64,000 bases of DNA, taken from assembly GCF_900583165.1 (NCBI RefSeq), contig NZ_UTKY01000031.1, positions 186,001 through 250,000 of the forward strand, written 5' to 3'. Position 1 is the first letter of the stretch; each line of letters opens with the position of its first letter. Under the pieces are notes generated by a model. It saw nothing but the letters and a program-made list of their open reading frames with translations, had not been told where the DNA came from and made no database searches. This document shows positions 18,675-28,718 of the stretch, piece by piece. This DNA is from Pseudomonas viridiflava (GTDB lineage: Bacteria > Pseudomonadota > Gammaproteobacteria > Pseudomonadales > Pseudomonadaceae). The translations under genes and the position numbers were made by a program.

Positions 18675-19037
18675 TTATTCCAGGTGTTCGGGCTTGATTG
18701 GGTCGCCTGATTTTACGTCCAGTTGGTGCCGCACATCCTCGAACATCAGGTCGTATTGCTTGTGCATCGAGCCGTTTAGCACTGCGATCTTGGGCATGCC
18801 GTACTTCTGCGCAATGTTCATCGCATGCCGGGCAAAGTCGAACGCCTGGTCCTTGGGCAAGAAGAATTCTTCCTTGAGATCCTTGCCCTGTACCGAGCCG
18901 TGCAGTTTGAACAGCATCCCCTTGCCTTCCTTGGGGTCTTGGCTGACTTCGTAATCAATGCATAGGTTGTAGCTATAGTCCTGGGCATTGAGCGCATGAC
19001 GTTCAACGTGCAAGTGTCCCGGTTCAAAGGTGGCCAT
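18675..19037 (-). CDS. DUF5064 family protein
   Basis: This 120-residue cytoplasmic protein of unknown function starts MATFEPGHLHVERHALN. It matches my memory of the DUF5064 family, found in pseudomonads close to arc genes. It has no membrane segment or known motif. It follows arcC by 18 bp on the same strand and is probably co-transcribed as the last gene of the arginine deiminase operon. Confidence 0.75.
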   Translation of the reverse strand: MATFEPGHLHVERHALNAQDYSYNLCIDYEVSQDPKEGKGMLFKLHGSVQGKDLKEEFFLPKDQAFDFARHAMNIAQKYGMPKIAVLNGSMHKQYDLMFEDVRHQLDVKSGDPIKPEHLE

Positions 19038-19055
19038 GGGCGTTTCTCCTCTACT

Positions 19056-19985
19056 TCACAGGTAGGTGATGCCAGGTGTTGCCGTGCTGATACGCGTGCC
19101 GGCGCTGCCCTGGACGATGGCTTCGATGTCCGAGAGTGAACCGATGACCGCGGTTTTGCCAGTGGCGCGGGCAAACTCGCAGGCGGCTTGTACCTTGGGG
19201 CCCATGGAGCCGGCGGCGAAGCCGAGTTTTTCGATTTCGTCGGGGTGCGTCTGGCTGATGGCTTTCTGGGTGGGCTTGCCGAAATCGATAAAGGCCGCAT
19301 TGACGTCGGTGGCGATCACCAGTAAATCGGCGTCCAGTTGCGCGGCCAGTAGCGATGAGCACAGGTCTTTGTCGATGACTGCTTCAATGCCACGCAGCTT
19401 GCCGTCTTCGCCATACATCGTCGGGATGCCGCCGCCGCCAGCGCAAATCACGATGGCGCTTTTTTCCAGCAGCCACTTGATCGGGCGGATTTCAAAGATG
19501 CGTTTGGGGCGAGGGCTGGCAACGACGCGACGATACTTATCGCCATCCGGTGCGATGGCCCAGCCTTTTTCAGCCGCCAGTTTCTCGGCTTCGGCCTTGT
19601 CATACACCGGGCCGATGGGCTTGGTCGGGTTCTGGAAGGCCGGGTCGTTGGCGTCCACTTCCACTTGGGTAAGCAGGGTGGCGAAGGGCACTTCGAAGTC
19701 CAGCAGGTTGCCCAGTTCCTGTTCGATGATGTAGCCGATCATGCCTTCGGTCTCGGCGCCAAGCACGTCCAGCGGGTACGGGGAAACCTGGGTGTAAGCC
19801 GCCGCCTGCAATGACAGCAGGCCGACCTGCGGGCCATTGCCGTGGGCGATCACCAGTTCGTTGCCGGGGTGGATCTTGGCGATCTGTTCGGTGGCGATTC
19901 GGATATTGGCGCGTTGGTTGTCCGCGGTCAGGGGTTCACCCCGGCGGAGCAGGGCGTTACCGCCCAGTGCAACGACGATACGCAT
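19056..19985 (-). CDS. arcC: ArcC, carbamate kinase
   Basis: ArcC makes ATP from carbamoyl phosphate in the last step of arginine fermentation. The 309-residue protein has the family start [19 protein letters not shown], plus [20 protein letters not shown] and [25 protein letters not shown]. It is separated from arcB by a REPIN, so its expression may differ from the upstream genes. Confidence 0.96.
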   Translation of the reverse strand: MRIVVALGGNALLRRGEPLTADNQRANIRIATEQIAKIHPGNELVIAHGNGPQVGLLSLQAAAYTQVSPYPLDVLGAETEGMIGYIIEQELGNLLDFEVPFATLLTQVEVDANDPAFQNPTKPIGPVYDKAEAEKLAAEKGWAIAPDGDKYRRVVASPRPKRIFEIRPIKWLLEKSAIVICAGGGGIPTMYGEDGKLRGIEAVIDKDLCSSLLAAQLDADLLVIATDVNAAFIDFGKPTQKAISQTHPDEIEKLGFAAGSMGPKVQAACEFARATGKTAVIGSLSDIEAIVQGSAGTRISTATPGITYL

Positions 19986-20029
19986 ACAGAGTGTCCTTCT
20001 GAAAATTCATCGTTGTGAACACGGTCAAT

Positions 20030-20117
20030 GTGGGAGGGGGCTTGCTCCCGATGGCGGTGTATCAGTTGTAAATTTGCTGACTGACACATCGCCATCGGGA
20101 GCAAGCCCCCTCCCACA
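20030..20117. repeat. REPIN copy 5, inside the arc operon
   Basis: Inverted GTGGGAGGGGGCTTGCTCCCGAT arms with a palindromic spacer fill most of the 151-bp gap between arcB and arcC. Confidence 0.9.
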
Positions 20118-20136
20118 GTTGACCGCACTCCTTCAG

Positions 20137-21147
20137 TTAAAGGTCAGCGAGGGTAGAGACCAAAATCGCCTTGATGGTATGCATGCGGTTCTCCGCCTGC
20201 TCAAAGGCGATACATGCCGGAGACTCAAACACGTCGTCAGTCACTTCAATGCCGTTGGCCAAATGCGGATACTGCTCGGCAATCTGCTTGCCGATCTTGG
20301 TATCGCTGTTATGGAACGCCGGCAAACAATGCATGAACTTGGTGCGTGGGTTGCCGGTGGCTTTCATCAGCTCGGCATTCACTTGGTACGGCAGCAGTTG
20401 CTCTATACGCTCGGCCCAGGCTTCCACTGGCTCGCCCATCGATACCCAGACGTCGGTGTGGATAAAGTCCACGCCTTTGACCGCCGCTTTCGGGTCTTCG
20501 GTCAAGGTGATGCGTGCGCCGCTTTCTTCCGCGTATTTTTTGCAACGGCCTACCAGGTCGTCGTGGGGCCACAGGGCTTTTGGCGCGCAGATGCGCACGT
20601 CCATGCCGAGCTTGGCGCCCACCAGCAGCAACGAGTTACCCATGTTGTTGCGGGCGTCACCCAGGTACGCGTAGCTGATCTCGTGGATCGGCTTGTCGGC
20701 GTGCTCGCGCATGGTCAGCACGTCGGCGATCATTTGGGTGGGGTGGTATTCATCGGTGAGGCCATTGAACACCGGCACGCCGGCAAACTTGGCCAGTTCT
20801 TCGACGATCTCTTGCTTAAAGCCACGGTATTCGATGGCGTCATACATACGCCCCAGTACACGGGCGGTGTCCTTCATGCTTTCTTTGTGCCCAATCTGCG
20901 AGGAGTTGGGGTCGATGTAAGTGACGTTCGCACCCTGGTCATAGGCCGCCACTTCGAACGCGCAACGGGTGCGTGTCGAGGTTTTTTCGAAGATCAGCGC
21001 AATGTTGTTGCCCTTGAGGTGCTGCTGTTCAGTGCCGGTGTACTTGGCGCGCTTGAGGTCGCGGGACAGGTCCAGCAGGTAGCGCAGCTCGCGTGGGGTG
21101 TGGTGTTCCAGGCTGAGCAGGTTACGGTTGTGGATGTTGAACGCCAT
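20137..21147 (-). CDS. arcB: ArcB, catabolic ornithine carbamoyltransferase
   Basis: ArcB splits citrulline with phosphate to ornithine and carbamoyl phosphate. The 336-residue protein has the carbamoyl-phosphate site STRTRCAFE and the ornithine-site motif HCLPAFH. The start [20 protein letters not shown] is typical of the catabolic enzyme. The position between arcA and arcC supports the catabolic rather than the biosynthetic (ArgF) role. Confidence 0.96.
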   Translation of the reverse strand: MAFNIHNRNLLSLEHHTPRELRYLLDLSRDLKRAKYTGTEQQHLKGNNIALIFEKTSTRTRCAFEVAAYDQGANVTYIDPNSSQIGHKESMKDTARVLGRMYDAIEYRGFKQEIVEELAKFAGVPVFNGLTDEYHPTQMIADVLTMREHADKPIHEISYAYLGDARNNMGNSLLLVGAKLGMDVRICAPKALWPHDDLVGRCKKYAEESGARITLTEDPKAAVKGVDFIHTDVWVSMGEPVEAWAERIEQLLPYQVNAELMKATGNPRTKFMHCLPAFHNSDTKIGKQIAEQYPHLANGIEVTDDVFESPACIAFEQAENRMHTIKAILVSTLADL

Positions 21148-21227
21148 GATGATTCTCCTTGGATTCGGTAATCGGCCCGGTCGGCACTGCCTTTGTTTAG
21201 TCAGGGTGCCGCCGGGAGGATGGTCGT

Positions 21228-22484
21228 TTAGTAATCGATAGGGTCGCGGATGATCGGGCAGGTCATGCAGTGGCCGCCGCCACGGCCGCGGCCCAGTTCA
21301 CCGGCGCTGATGGTGATGACTTCCACCCCGGCCTTGCGCAGCAGGGTGTTGGTGTAGGTATTGCGGTCGTAACCGATCACCACGCCAGGCTCCACGGCCA
21401 CCACGTTGTTGCCGTCGTCCCATTGCTCGCGCTCGGCGGCGAAGGCGTTGCCGCCGGTTTCCACCACGCGCAGGGCTTTGAGGCCGAGGGCGGCGGCGAC
21501 GGTGTCGAGGAAGTTGGTTTTCTCCCGTTGGATGTCGATACCGTGCGGTTTGCTCTCGTCTGGACGCAGGGTGAACGCGACGATCTGGTTGACCACCTCA
21601 GGGAAGATAGTGACCAAGTCGCGGTCGCAGAAGCTGAACACGGTATCCAGGTGCATGGCCGCACGGGATTTCGGCAGACCGGCAACGATCACCCGTTCCA
21701 CCGCCTTGTTCTTGAACAGGTTGCGCGCCAGTTGGCCGATTGCCTGGTGGGACGAACGTTCGCCCATACCGATCAAGACCACGCCGTTGCCAATCGGCAT
21801 CACGTCACCACCTTCCAGCGTGGAGGCGCCGTGCTCCAGGTCGGGATCGCCGTACCAGATCTGGAAATCGGCGTTGGTGAACTCGGGGTGGAACTTGTAG
21901 ATGGCGCTGGCCAGCAGGGTTTCCTGGCGTCGCGCCGGCCAATACATCGGGTTGAGCGTGACGCCACCGTAGATCCAGCAGGTGGTGTCACGGGTGAACT
22001 GGGTGTTCGGCAGCGGTGGCAGGATGAAGCTTGCGTGGCCGAGGAAGTCACGGAACATCTCGATGGTCTTGCCACCGAAGGTGCTCGGCAGGTCATCGGC
22101 CGACACGCCACCGATCAGGTATTCAGCGGTCTTGCGTGGTTCCAGGCTGCGCAACCATGAGCCCACTTCATTGACCAAGCCCAGACCAACGGTATTGGCG
22201 GTGATCTTGCGCTCCAGGATCCAGTCCAGCGCTTCGGGGATGGCGACGATGTCGGTGAGCAGGTTGTGCATTTCCAGCACATCAATGTCCCGCTCGCGCA
22301 TCTTGGTCACGAAGTCGAAATGGTCGCGCTTGGCCTGGGCCACCCACAGCACGTCATCGAACAGCAGCTCGTCGCAGTTGTTGGGCGTCAGCCGCTGGTG
22401 GGCCAAGCCTGGGGAGCACACCATGACTTTACGCAGTTTGCCAGCTTCGGAATGTACGCCGTATTTCACTTTTTCCGTGGTCAT
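21228..22484 (-). CDS. arcA: ArcA, arginine deiminase
   Basis: ArcA hydrolyses arginine to citrulline and ammonia. The 418-residue protein ends [17 protein letters not shown], which places the nucleophile at Cys406, as in the P. aeruginosa enzyme. It also has [17 protein letters not shown] and the GGDVMPIG region. It lies 24 bp behind arcD. Confidence 0.97.
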   Translation of the reverse strand: MTTEKVKYGVHSEAGKLRKVMVCSPGLAHQRLTPNNCDELLFDDVLWVAQAKRDHFDFVTKMRERDIDVLEMHNLLTDIVAIPEALDWILERKITANTVGLGLVNEVGSWLRSLEPRKTAEYLIGGVSADDLPSTFGGKTIEMFRDFLGHASFILPPLPNTQFTRDTTCWIYGGVTLNPMYWPARRQETLLASAIYKFHPEFTNADFQIWYGDPDLEHGASTLEGGDVMPIGNGVVLIGMGERSSHQAIGQLARNLFKNKAVERVIVAGLPKSRAAMHLDTVFSFCDRDLVTIFPEVVNQIVAFTLRPDESKPHGIDIQREKTNFLDTVAAALGLKALRVVETGGNAFAAEREQWDDGNNVVAVEPGVVIGYDRNTYTNTLLRKAGVEVITISAGELGRGRGGGHCMTCPIIRDPIDY

Positions 22485-22508
22485 TACTTATCCTCCAAGG
22501 AACATCAA

Positions 22509-23936
22509 TTACAGAGTCAGGAAGCCGTCGTAGAGCCCATAGGCCGCCACCAGGGCGCCAATGACGACTGCGGCGAAAATCAGCTTCTCGACGTTGGTGA
22601 AAATCGGTTTGCCCAATTCACGCTTGGCCTTGGCGAACAGGATCGCGCCGGGGGCGTAAAGGAGGGCGGAGAGCAGCAGGTACTTGGTGCCACCGGCGTA
22701 GAGCAGCCAGATCGCGTAGATCAAGGCGATGGCGCCGATGAACAGGTCTTTCTTGCGTTCGCGCAGGGCGTTTTCGTAGGTTTCGCCGCGCACCGCCAAC
22801 AACAGGGCATAGGCCGCCGACCACAGGTAAGGCACAAGAATCATCGAGGTGGCGAGGTAGATCAGCGACAGGTAGGTGCTGGCAGAGAACAGCGTGATGA
22901 TCAGGAACAGCTGCACCATCGCGTTGGTCAGCCACAGGGCGTTGACCGGCACGTGGTTGGCGTTTTCCTTGCGCAAGAACTCCGGCATGGTGTGGTCTTT
23001 GGCGGCGGCGAACATGATCTCCGCACACAGCAGTACCCATGACAGCAGTGCCCCCAGCAACGAGATGATCAAGCCAACGCTGATCAACACCGCCCCCCAG
23101 TGGCCCACCACGTGTTCGAGCACGGCGGCCATCGACGGGTTCTGCAGCTTGGCCAATTCCGGTTGCGTCATGATGCCCAGCGACAGCACGTTCACCAGCA
23201 TCAAGAACAGCAGCACGGTGATAAAACCGATGACGGTGGCCTTACCGACGTCGGAGCGTTTCTCGGCACGGGACGAGAAGATGCTCGCGCCTTCGATACC
23301 GATAAATACCCAGACGGTGACCAGCATCATGTTGCGCACCTGGTTCATCACGCTGCCCAGGTCGGGGTTTTTCACGCCCCAGATGTCAGCGGTGAAGATC
23401 TCCAGCTTGAATGCGAATACCGCGATCAGCACGAACAGCACCAGCGGCACCACCTTGGCGACGGTGGTCACCAGGTTGATGAACGCGGCTTCCTTGATGC
23501 CGCGAAGCACCAGGAAGTGCACGGCCCACAGCAGCACCGACGCACCGATCACCGCCGCCGGCGTGTTGCCTTCACCGAAGATCGGGAAGAAATAACCGAG
23601 GGTGCTGAACAGCAATACGAAGTAACCGACGTTGCCCAGCCAGGCGCTGATCCAGTAGCCCCAGGCCGATGAGAAACCCATGTAATCGCCGAAGCCCGCC
23701 TTGGCGTAGGCGTACACGCCGCCGTCGAGGTCGGGTTTGCGGTTGGCGAGGGTTTGGAAGACAAACGCGAGGGTCAACATGCCGATGGCGGTAATAACCC
23801 AACCAATCAATACCGCGCCGACATCGGCACTGGCCGCCATGTTTTGCGGCAGAGAGAAGATCCCCCCACCAATCATCGAGCCCACGACAAGTGCAACCAG
23901 TGCACCCAGCCTAAGTTTTCCGGGAGTTTCAGACAT
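22509..23936 (-). CDS. arcD: ArcD, arginine/ornithine antiporter (copy 1)
   Basis: ArcD exchanges external arginine for internal ornithine. The 475-residue protein has about 12-13 membrane helices and the APC-family start LVALVVGSMIGGGIFSLPQNMA. The start at 23936 was chosen because GGAG lies seven bases ahead and because the divergent paralog starts at the same alignment position. It is the first gene of arcDABC, with an ANR/FNR-type box upstream. Confidence 0.94.
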   Translation of the reverse strand: MSETPGKLRLGALVALVVGSMIGGGIFSLPQNMAASADVGAVLIGWVITAIGMLTLAFVFQTLANRKPDLDGGVYAYAKAGFGDYMGFSSAWGYWISAWLGNVGYFVLLFSTLGYFFPIFGEGNTPAAVIGASVLLWAVHFLVLRGIKEAAFINLVTTVAKVVPLVLFVLIAVFAFKLEIFTADIWGVKNPDLGSVMNQVRNMMLVTVWVFIGIEGASIFSSRAEKRSDVGKATVIGFITVLLFLMLVNVLSLGIMTQPELAKLQNPSMAAVLEHVVGHWGAVLISVGLIISLLGALLSWVLLCAEIMFAAAKDHTMPEFLRKENANHVPVNALWLTNAMVQLFLIITLFSASTYLSLIYLATSMILVPYLWSAAYALLLAVRGETYENALRERKKDLFIGAIALIYAIWLLYAGGTKYLLLSALLYAPGAILFAKAKRELGKPIFTNVEKLIFAAVVIGALVAAYGLYDGFLTL

Positions 23937-23969
23937 TGCGTGACTCCAATGCAGGAGAAGAGAGACCAC

Positions 23970-24011
23970 AGAATAATTCCGTGCGCCATTCAAACAGCTG
24001 ACTCAGATCAC
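23970..24011 (-). promoter_or_regulatory. ANR/FNR-type box and -10 of the arc operon
   Basis: On the minus strand GTGATCTGAGTCAG (23998-24011) fits TTGAT-N4-ATCAA at 7 of 10 positions. A -10 element TATTCT (23970-23975) lies at the distance that puts the box centre at -41.5, the standard place for ANR activation. Arginine fermentation is ANR-dependent in P. aeruginosa. Confidence 0.62.
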
Positions 24012-24383
24012 TTCATTGGCACATTCCATTGTGAATTAATGACTTAGGCTGGAAACTCGTGGGCGATAAAAGTCCTCGGAGAGGCGCGACGTAGAGACGT
24101 CTCTCCTTGTGTTTAATCATTTAGTCAGGTCTATGGACGATTGAAGCTAGACCGTATTTTCGGATGTGCAAACTTTTTGATCGAAGTTTCATTAATGCGC
24201 CATGAAATTTTATAAAAGGCACATTATCTAAAATATAAATAAGCCTAAACTTCCTGTCTTGATAGGCCGTTAGGTTATTAATCGGCGTGTTTTATCGCCT
24301 TCTCTAATAAACGCTACACTCGTTGGTTAAATTAGTTGAGTGCACAGTTGTCAGCTCAAACGACCCTCTATTCAGGAGCCTCC
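24012..24383. other. Divergent intergenic region between the two arcD genes
   Basis: These 372 bp are AT-rich and have no gene. I find an AGAGACGTCTCT palindrome near 24104-24115 and a possible -10 TACACT at 24314. I find no second FNR-type box facing the second arcD gene, so the copies are probably regulated differently. Confidence 0.5.
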
Positions 24384-25811
24384 ATGCCTCAGCCGGTCCA
24401 GAAACTTCGACTCAGTGCCCTGATCGCCTTGGTGGTGGGCTCGATGATTGGCGGGGGGATTTTCTCGCTGCCACAAAACATGGCTGCCCGCGCCGAGGTC
24501 GGCGCGGTATTGATCGGCTGGGGCATCACGGCCGTGGGGATGCTGACCTTGGCGTTTGTGTTCCAGACCTTGGCTAACCGCAAGCCCGAATTGGATTCCG
24601 GCGTGTATGCCTATGCCAAGGCTGGCTTTGGCGACTACATGGGGTTTTCCTCGGCCTGGGGCTATTGGATCAGCGCGTGGATGGGCAATGTCGGTTACTT
24701 CGTGTTGCTATTCAGCACCCTCGGCTATTTTTTTCCGGTGTTTGGCCAGGGCAATACGCCGGTGGCCATCGGCTGTGCGTCGCTGCTGCTGTGGGCCGTG
24801 CACTTTCTGGTGATGCGCGGGATCAAGGAGGCGGCGTTTATCAACCAGATCACCACGGTGGCGAAGATCGTGCCGTTGCTGATGTTTATCGTGATCGCCG
24901 CCGTGGCCTTCAAGGCGGATATTTTCACTCGGGATATCTGGGGGCTGGGCAACCCTGAGTTGGGTGACGTGGTGGACCAGGTACGCAACATGATGCTGGT
25001 CACCGTGTTTGTGTTTATCGGTATCGAAGGCGCCAGTGTGTATTCGGCACGGGCCGAGAAACGCTCGGATGTGGGGCGGGCCACGGTGATTGGTTTTCTC
25101 GGTGTGCTGGCGCTGTTGGTGCTGGTGAATGTGTTGTCACTGGGCGTCATGCGTCAGCCAGAATTGGCGGGTTTGCAAAACCCTTCTTTGGCAGGAGTGC
25201 TGGAGCATATCGTCGGGCCTTGGGGCGCGATAGCGATCAGCATCGGGCTGGCAGTGTCGCTGCTCGGCGCATTGCTGTCCTGGGCGTTGCTCTGCGCTGA
25301 AATCCTCTATGCCACGGCCAGGGACAAGACCATGCCGGCCTTCCTGAAAACCGAAAACGCCAACCAGGTGCCGGTCAATGCGTTGTGGCTGACCAATGTG
25401 ATGATCCAGCTGTTTCTGGTGATTACGCTGTTTTCCCACAGCACGTACACCACCTTGATCTACCTGGCCTCATCGATGATTTTGGTGCCGTACCTGTGGT
25501 CGGCGGCCTACGCGGTGCTGTTGAGCGGGCGTGGCGAAACCTACGAGGGCGCCCAAGGCCAGCGTATGAAGGATTTGCTGGTGGGGTTGATTGCCCTGGG
25601 GTATGCGGTGTGGTTGCTGTATGCCGGCGGGTTGAAGTACTTGTTGCTGTCGGCGCTGCTGTATGCGCCGGGGGTGGTTTTGTTTGCGCTGGCCAAGCGT
25701 GAGCAGGGGCGGCCGTTGTTTACCCATATCGAGAAAGGGATTTTCGCCTGCGTGGTCGCGGGCGCAGGGCTGGCGGCGTATGGGTTGTACAGTGGGGTGT
25801 TGTCGTTGTGA
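24384..25811 (+). CDS. ArcD-like arginine/ornithine antiporter (copy 2)
   Basis: This 475-residue APC-family transporter aligns with the divergent ArcD over its full length without gaps, and roughly three quarters of residues look identical. They share LVVGSMIGGGIFSLPQNMAA, GFGDYMGFSSAWGYWISAW and VPVNALWLTN. The start with CAGGAGCC ahead was chosen over a longer frame. It is a duplicated arcD turned away from the operon. It may exchange a different basic amino acid or serve aerobic growth. Confidence 0.88.
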   Translation: MPQPVQKLRLSALIALVVGSMIGGGIFSLPQNMAARAEVGAVLIGWGITAVGMLTLAFVFQTLANRKPELDSGVYAYAKAGFGDYMGFSSAWGYWISAWMGNVGYFVLLFSTLGYFFPVFGQGNTPVAIGCASLLLWAVHFLVMRGIKEAAFINQITTVAKIVPLLMFIVIAAVAFKADIFTRDIWGLGNPELGDVVDQVRNMMLVTVFVFIGIEGASVYSARAEKRSDVGRATVIGFLGVLALLVLVNVLSLGVMRQPELAGLQNPSLAGVLEHIVGPWGAIAISIGLAVSLLGALLSWALLCAEILYATARDKTMPAFLKTENANQVPVNALWLTNVMIQLFLVITLFSHSTYTTLIYLASSMILVPYLWSAAYAVLLSGRGETYEGAQGQRMKDLLVGLIALGYAVWLLYAGGLKYLLLSALLYAPGVVLFALAKREQGRPLFTHIEKGIFACVVAGAGLAAYGLYSGVLSL

Positions 25812-25833
25812 TGGTGGTGAGTCCACTGGCCTC

Positions 25834-25903
25834 ATCGGGGGCAAGCCCTCCCACATTTGATAGGCGGCACGGTCAAAATGTGGGAGGGGGCTTGCCCCCG
25901 ATA
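25834..25903. repeat. Two REPs in tail-to-tail orientation
   Basis: The first REP (25834-25858) reads ATCGGGGGCAAGCCCTCCCAC, with two C missing from the C run. The second (25879-25903) reads GTGGGAGGGGGCTTGCCCCCGAT. The order is the reverse of a normal REPIN, and the spacer is only about 20 bp. It lies between convergent gene ends. Confidence 0.85.
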
Positions 25904-25915
25904 GCGGCCTAAAGG

Positions 25916-27265
25916 TCACCACTGAGCCCGATGCGAGCCCAATTCCCCTGCTGGCAAATCCCACTGCAAGGGCGTGCCACTGATGGTCAGTGGGGGCAGC
26001 AGCCTATGGGCCTGGCCCCAGGCGGTCTGTTCTACTAGCAAGCCTTGATCACCGGCTTCTTCGGCCCTCAGTGACGGTTGTGCGGGAACCTGCCCGGCTT
26101 CTACCAACAACGATGCCGTGCGCGCCAACGACAATCGCGCCGAACCCCCGCGACCGGTTTTCAACCGCTCGCTCAACGCCTGAATCGCGCTGGCCGCCAT
26201 CAAATACCCGGTGGCATGGTCCAGCGCCTGCAACGGCAGGGGCACGGGTTTGTCTGCGTTTTTCCAGATCTTGCCGGCGTCAGCAATCCCGCAGCTCATC
26301 TGCACCAGGCTGTCGAAGCCTCGGCGATTGCGCCACGGGCCGCTCCAGCCGTAGGCATTGAGGCTCACGTCGATCAGGCCGGGGGCCAGGGCTTGCAGGG
26401 CGCTGGCGGTGTAGCCCAGTTGTTCAATGGCATCAGCGCGGTAGCCATGGAGCAGAATGTCGGCGCGCTTGATCAACTGTTCGAAAACCTGTCGACCTTC
26501 GGCGCTTTTCAGGTCGAGGCGGGCGCAGCGTTTGCCGAGGGTCATTTCCGGCACCACGCCGGGTTCGTTCCAGGTTGGGGAGTCGATGCGCAGTACATCG
26601 GCGCCCAGCCCCGCGAGGAAACGACTGGCCGCGGGGCCAGCCAACACGCGGGTCAAATCCAGCACCTGGATGCCGGCAAGTGGGCGAGCCACCGAGCCGA
26701 GCCAGGGTTTGTCGGCAGTGGTTTCAAAGGTCTGGCACTGCACCAGTGCTTCGGCATTCACCGCCAAGCCCTGGGGATGAGTTTGCCATGCCTGCCATGA
26801 GCGCATCTGCGCGGCGCAACCGCCTGCATCGACAACCGCCTGTTCCAGTTCGGCAGCGTTCCAAGTGGCGACGTTACTGGCCATCTCGGCACGGTCGGCG
26901 GCCTTACCCAGTACATGCTCTGCGGCCGCGCGGTGGTGAGGCGCGTTGGTGTGCAAGCGAATCCAGCCGTCGGCGCTGGCGTAGTCGCCGGCCACTGGGT
27001 CCCACAGCGGTGGCACTTGCCAGCCCACCGGGCGAATCGAGGACGAGAACCAGAAGGAGGCAAGGCGTCGGTCCACGCTGACGCTGGGCAGGCGCCCGGT
27101 CTGCTGCTGGATCAACTGGGCCACGGCTTGCCCGGCCGCGCCGATGCTGGCGCTGGCCAGTTCGGTAACGGCAAAGGTTGAGGGCAAGGCGCCGGCTTCG
27201 GTCAGGGTGAGCGGGGAGTGGGGTAAATCGAGTGCGGCTTGGATGGGTGTCAGCAGGTCAGTCAT
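25916..27265 (-). CDS. CaiB/BaiF family III CoA transferase
   Basis: Family III CoA transferases move CoA between organic acids through an aspartyl-CoA thioester. The 449-residue protein has the family core in its C-terminal half, with LAGIQVLDLTRVLAGPAASRFLAGLGADVLRIDSP, then LDLKSAEGRQVFEQLIKRADILLHGYRADAIEQLGY and SLNAYGWSGPW. The usual catalytic Asp lies in such proteins about 170 residues into the core. The extra N-terminal 190 residues look like a degenerate copy of the fold (SFWFSSSIRPVGW). Substrate unknown. It ends next to a REP pair. Confidence 0.8.
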   Translation of the reverse strand: MTDLLTPIQAALDLPHSPLTLTEAGALPSTFAVTELASASIGAAGQAVAQLIQQQTGRLPSVSVDRRLASFWFSSSIRPVGWQVPPLWDPVAGDYASADGWIRLHTNAPHHRAAAEHVLGKAADRAEMASNVATWNAAELEQAVVDAGGCAAQMRSWQAWQTHPQGLAVNAEALVQCQTFETTADKPWLGSVARPLAGIQVLDLTRVLAGPAASRFLAGLGADVLRIDSPTWNEPGVVPEMTLGKRCARLDLKSAEGRQVFEQLIKRADILLHGYRADAIEQLGYTASALQALAPGLIDVSLNAYGWSGPWRNRRGFDSLVQMSCGIADAGKIWKNADKPVPLPLQALDHATGYLMAASAIQALSERLKTGRGGSARLSLARTASLLVEAGQVPAQPSLRAEEAGDQGLLVEQTAWGQAHRLLPPLTISGTPLQWDLPAGELGSHRAQW

Positions 27266-27305
27266 CAAAGGCCCTCCGTCAGAGAAGGGCCACTATAAAA
27301 GATCA

Positions 27306-28649
27306 TCAGGCCGGTGTGGCAACCCCCGGCTCCAATGGCAGGTCGATGCTGGCGATGAAACCGCCATCAGGGTGATTGGCCAGGATCAGGCTGCCGCCAT
27401 GGCGTTCGGCGGCGCGGCGCGCAATCGCCAGGCCCAGGCCATGACCCTGGGCAGTCTGGCCGGGCGCGCGGTAGAAGGGTTCGCCCAATTGGCTCAGGTG
27501 CTCGGCTTCGACACCGGCGCCGTGGTCGCGCACGCTGATCAGGATGCGTTCACCCACGCGTTGCGCCTGCAACTCAATGGGCGAACCTTGTGGGTTGAAG
27601 CGCTGGGCATTGCGCAGCAGGTTATCCACCGCCCGTTCAATCATGGTCGGCCAGCCCTTGAGGTGCAGGCCGGTTTCGGCGGTCAGTTGCACCACTTGGT
27701 CCGGCGCACCCAACTGGGCATCTTTTTGCAGGGTCTTGAGCAGCGGGTTGAGGTCAACGTCTTCGGCACTGGCGTTGTCGGCGTCGACGCGGGCCAATAC
27801 CAGGATTTCGCTGATCAGGGCTTCCAGGCGATCGCATTCACGGGTCAGGCGCGGCCAGAGCTTTTCACGTTCGTCGGGGCTGGCGCGTTCGGCCAGGGCC
27901 AGGGCGATACGCAGGCGGGCCAAGGGTGAGCGCAGTTCGTGAGAGACGTCGCGCAGCAACTGGCGCTGGCTACCGATGAGGCTTTGCAGGCGTGCGCCCA
28001 TGCGGTTGAAATCGGTGGCAAGCACGCCGAATTCATCGCGACGGTTGGCCAGCCGCGCCAGGCTATTTTGCTGGTAGGTCGCCTGGCCGAGGTCATGCAC
28101 CGCACCGCGCAAGCGGCTGAGCGGGCGGGTGATGGAGAGCGTCACCAACAGGCTGAACAGGGTCAGCACCACCAGCGCAATCGCCAGCGCGCTCAGCGGC
28201 CACAGCAGGCTGCTGCGGTGCCAGGCGTCCAGTTCCGGGTGCGGGATGCGGTAGATCAGCAGGTAGGTGTCGCCGGTTTTATCGCTGGTGTATTCGGCGG
28301 TTAAACGGCGCCAAGGCAGATGGCCGTCCTTGCTGTCGTTTTGCCGTGCTTCAAAAGCGGCAGAACGCCGGGGGAAGGTGCCGCGTACTACCGGTTCGCC
28401 GCTTTCGTTCAGCACCTGCACGTCGATGTGATACTGGCGCTTGCGCTGTTGCAGCAAGTCCTGCGCCGCGTCTTCGCCCTGGGTCTCGTAGAGCTGGGCC
28501 CATTCTTCAGGGAGATTGGCGAGGCCGGGATGGCGACTAAGAATCCAGCCGTCCTGGTTGAGCATATGCCCCAGCAGGATCGACAACCCGGCAACCAAAG
28601 CGATCGCCAGCCAGAAACTGGCCAGGATCCGCCAGAACAATGAACGCAC
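27306..28649 (-). CDS. CpxA-like sensor histidine kinase
   Basis: This membrane sensor kinase of 447 residues has TM1 at about 8-28 and a periplasmic sensor domain of about 125 residues. TM2 follows (LWPLSALAIALVVLTLFSLLV), then HAMP, the phospho-accepting H-box DVSHELRSPLARLR and ATPase boxes DNLLRNAQRF and GHGLGLAIARRAAERHGG. The likely partner is the response regulator at 29364. A Spy/CpxP-like gene lies between the two on the same strand. The layout resembles the envelope-stress Cpx system. Confidence 0.85.
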   Translation of the reverse strand: MRSLFWRILASFWLAIALVAGLSILLGHMLNQDGWILSRHPGLANLPEEWAQLYETQGEDAAQDLLQQRKRQYHIDVQVLNESGEPVVRGTFPRRSAAFEARQNDSKDGHLPWRRLTAEYTSDKTGDTYLLIYRIPHPELDAWHRSSLLWPLSALAIALVVLTLFSLLVTLSITRPLSRLRGAVHDLGQATYQQNSLARLANRRDEFGVLATDFNRMGARLQSLIGSQRQLLRDVSHELRSPLARLRIALALAERASPDEREKLWPRLTRECDRLEALISEILVLARVDADNASAEDVDLNPLLKTLQKDAQLGAPDQVVQLTAETGLHLKGWPTMIERAVDNLLRNAQRFNPQGSPIELQAQRVGERILISVRDHGAGVEAEHLSQLGEPFYRAPGQTAQGHGLGLAIARRAAERHGGSLILANHPDGGFIASIDLPLEPGVATPA

Positions 28650-28718
28650 AGGAAGCCCTCAAACAGGAAAAGCCCAGTGGCGGGAGGTCACTGGGCTGGG
28701 AGCGTTAACGCGTGGGCA

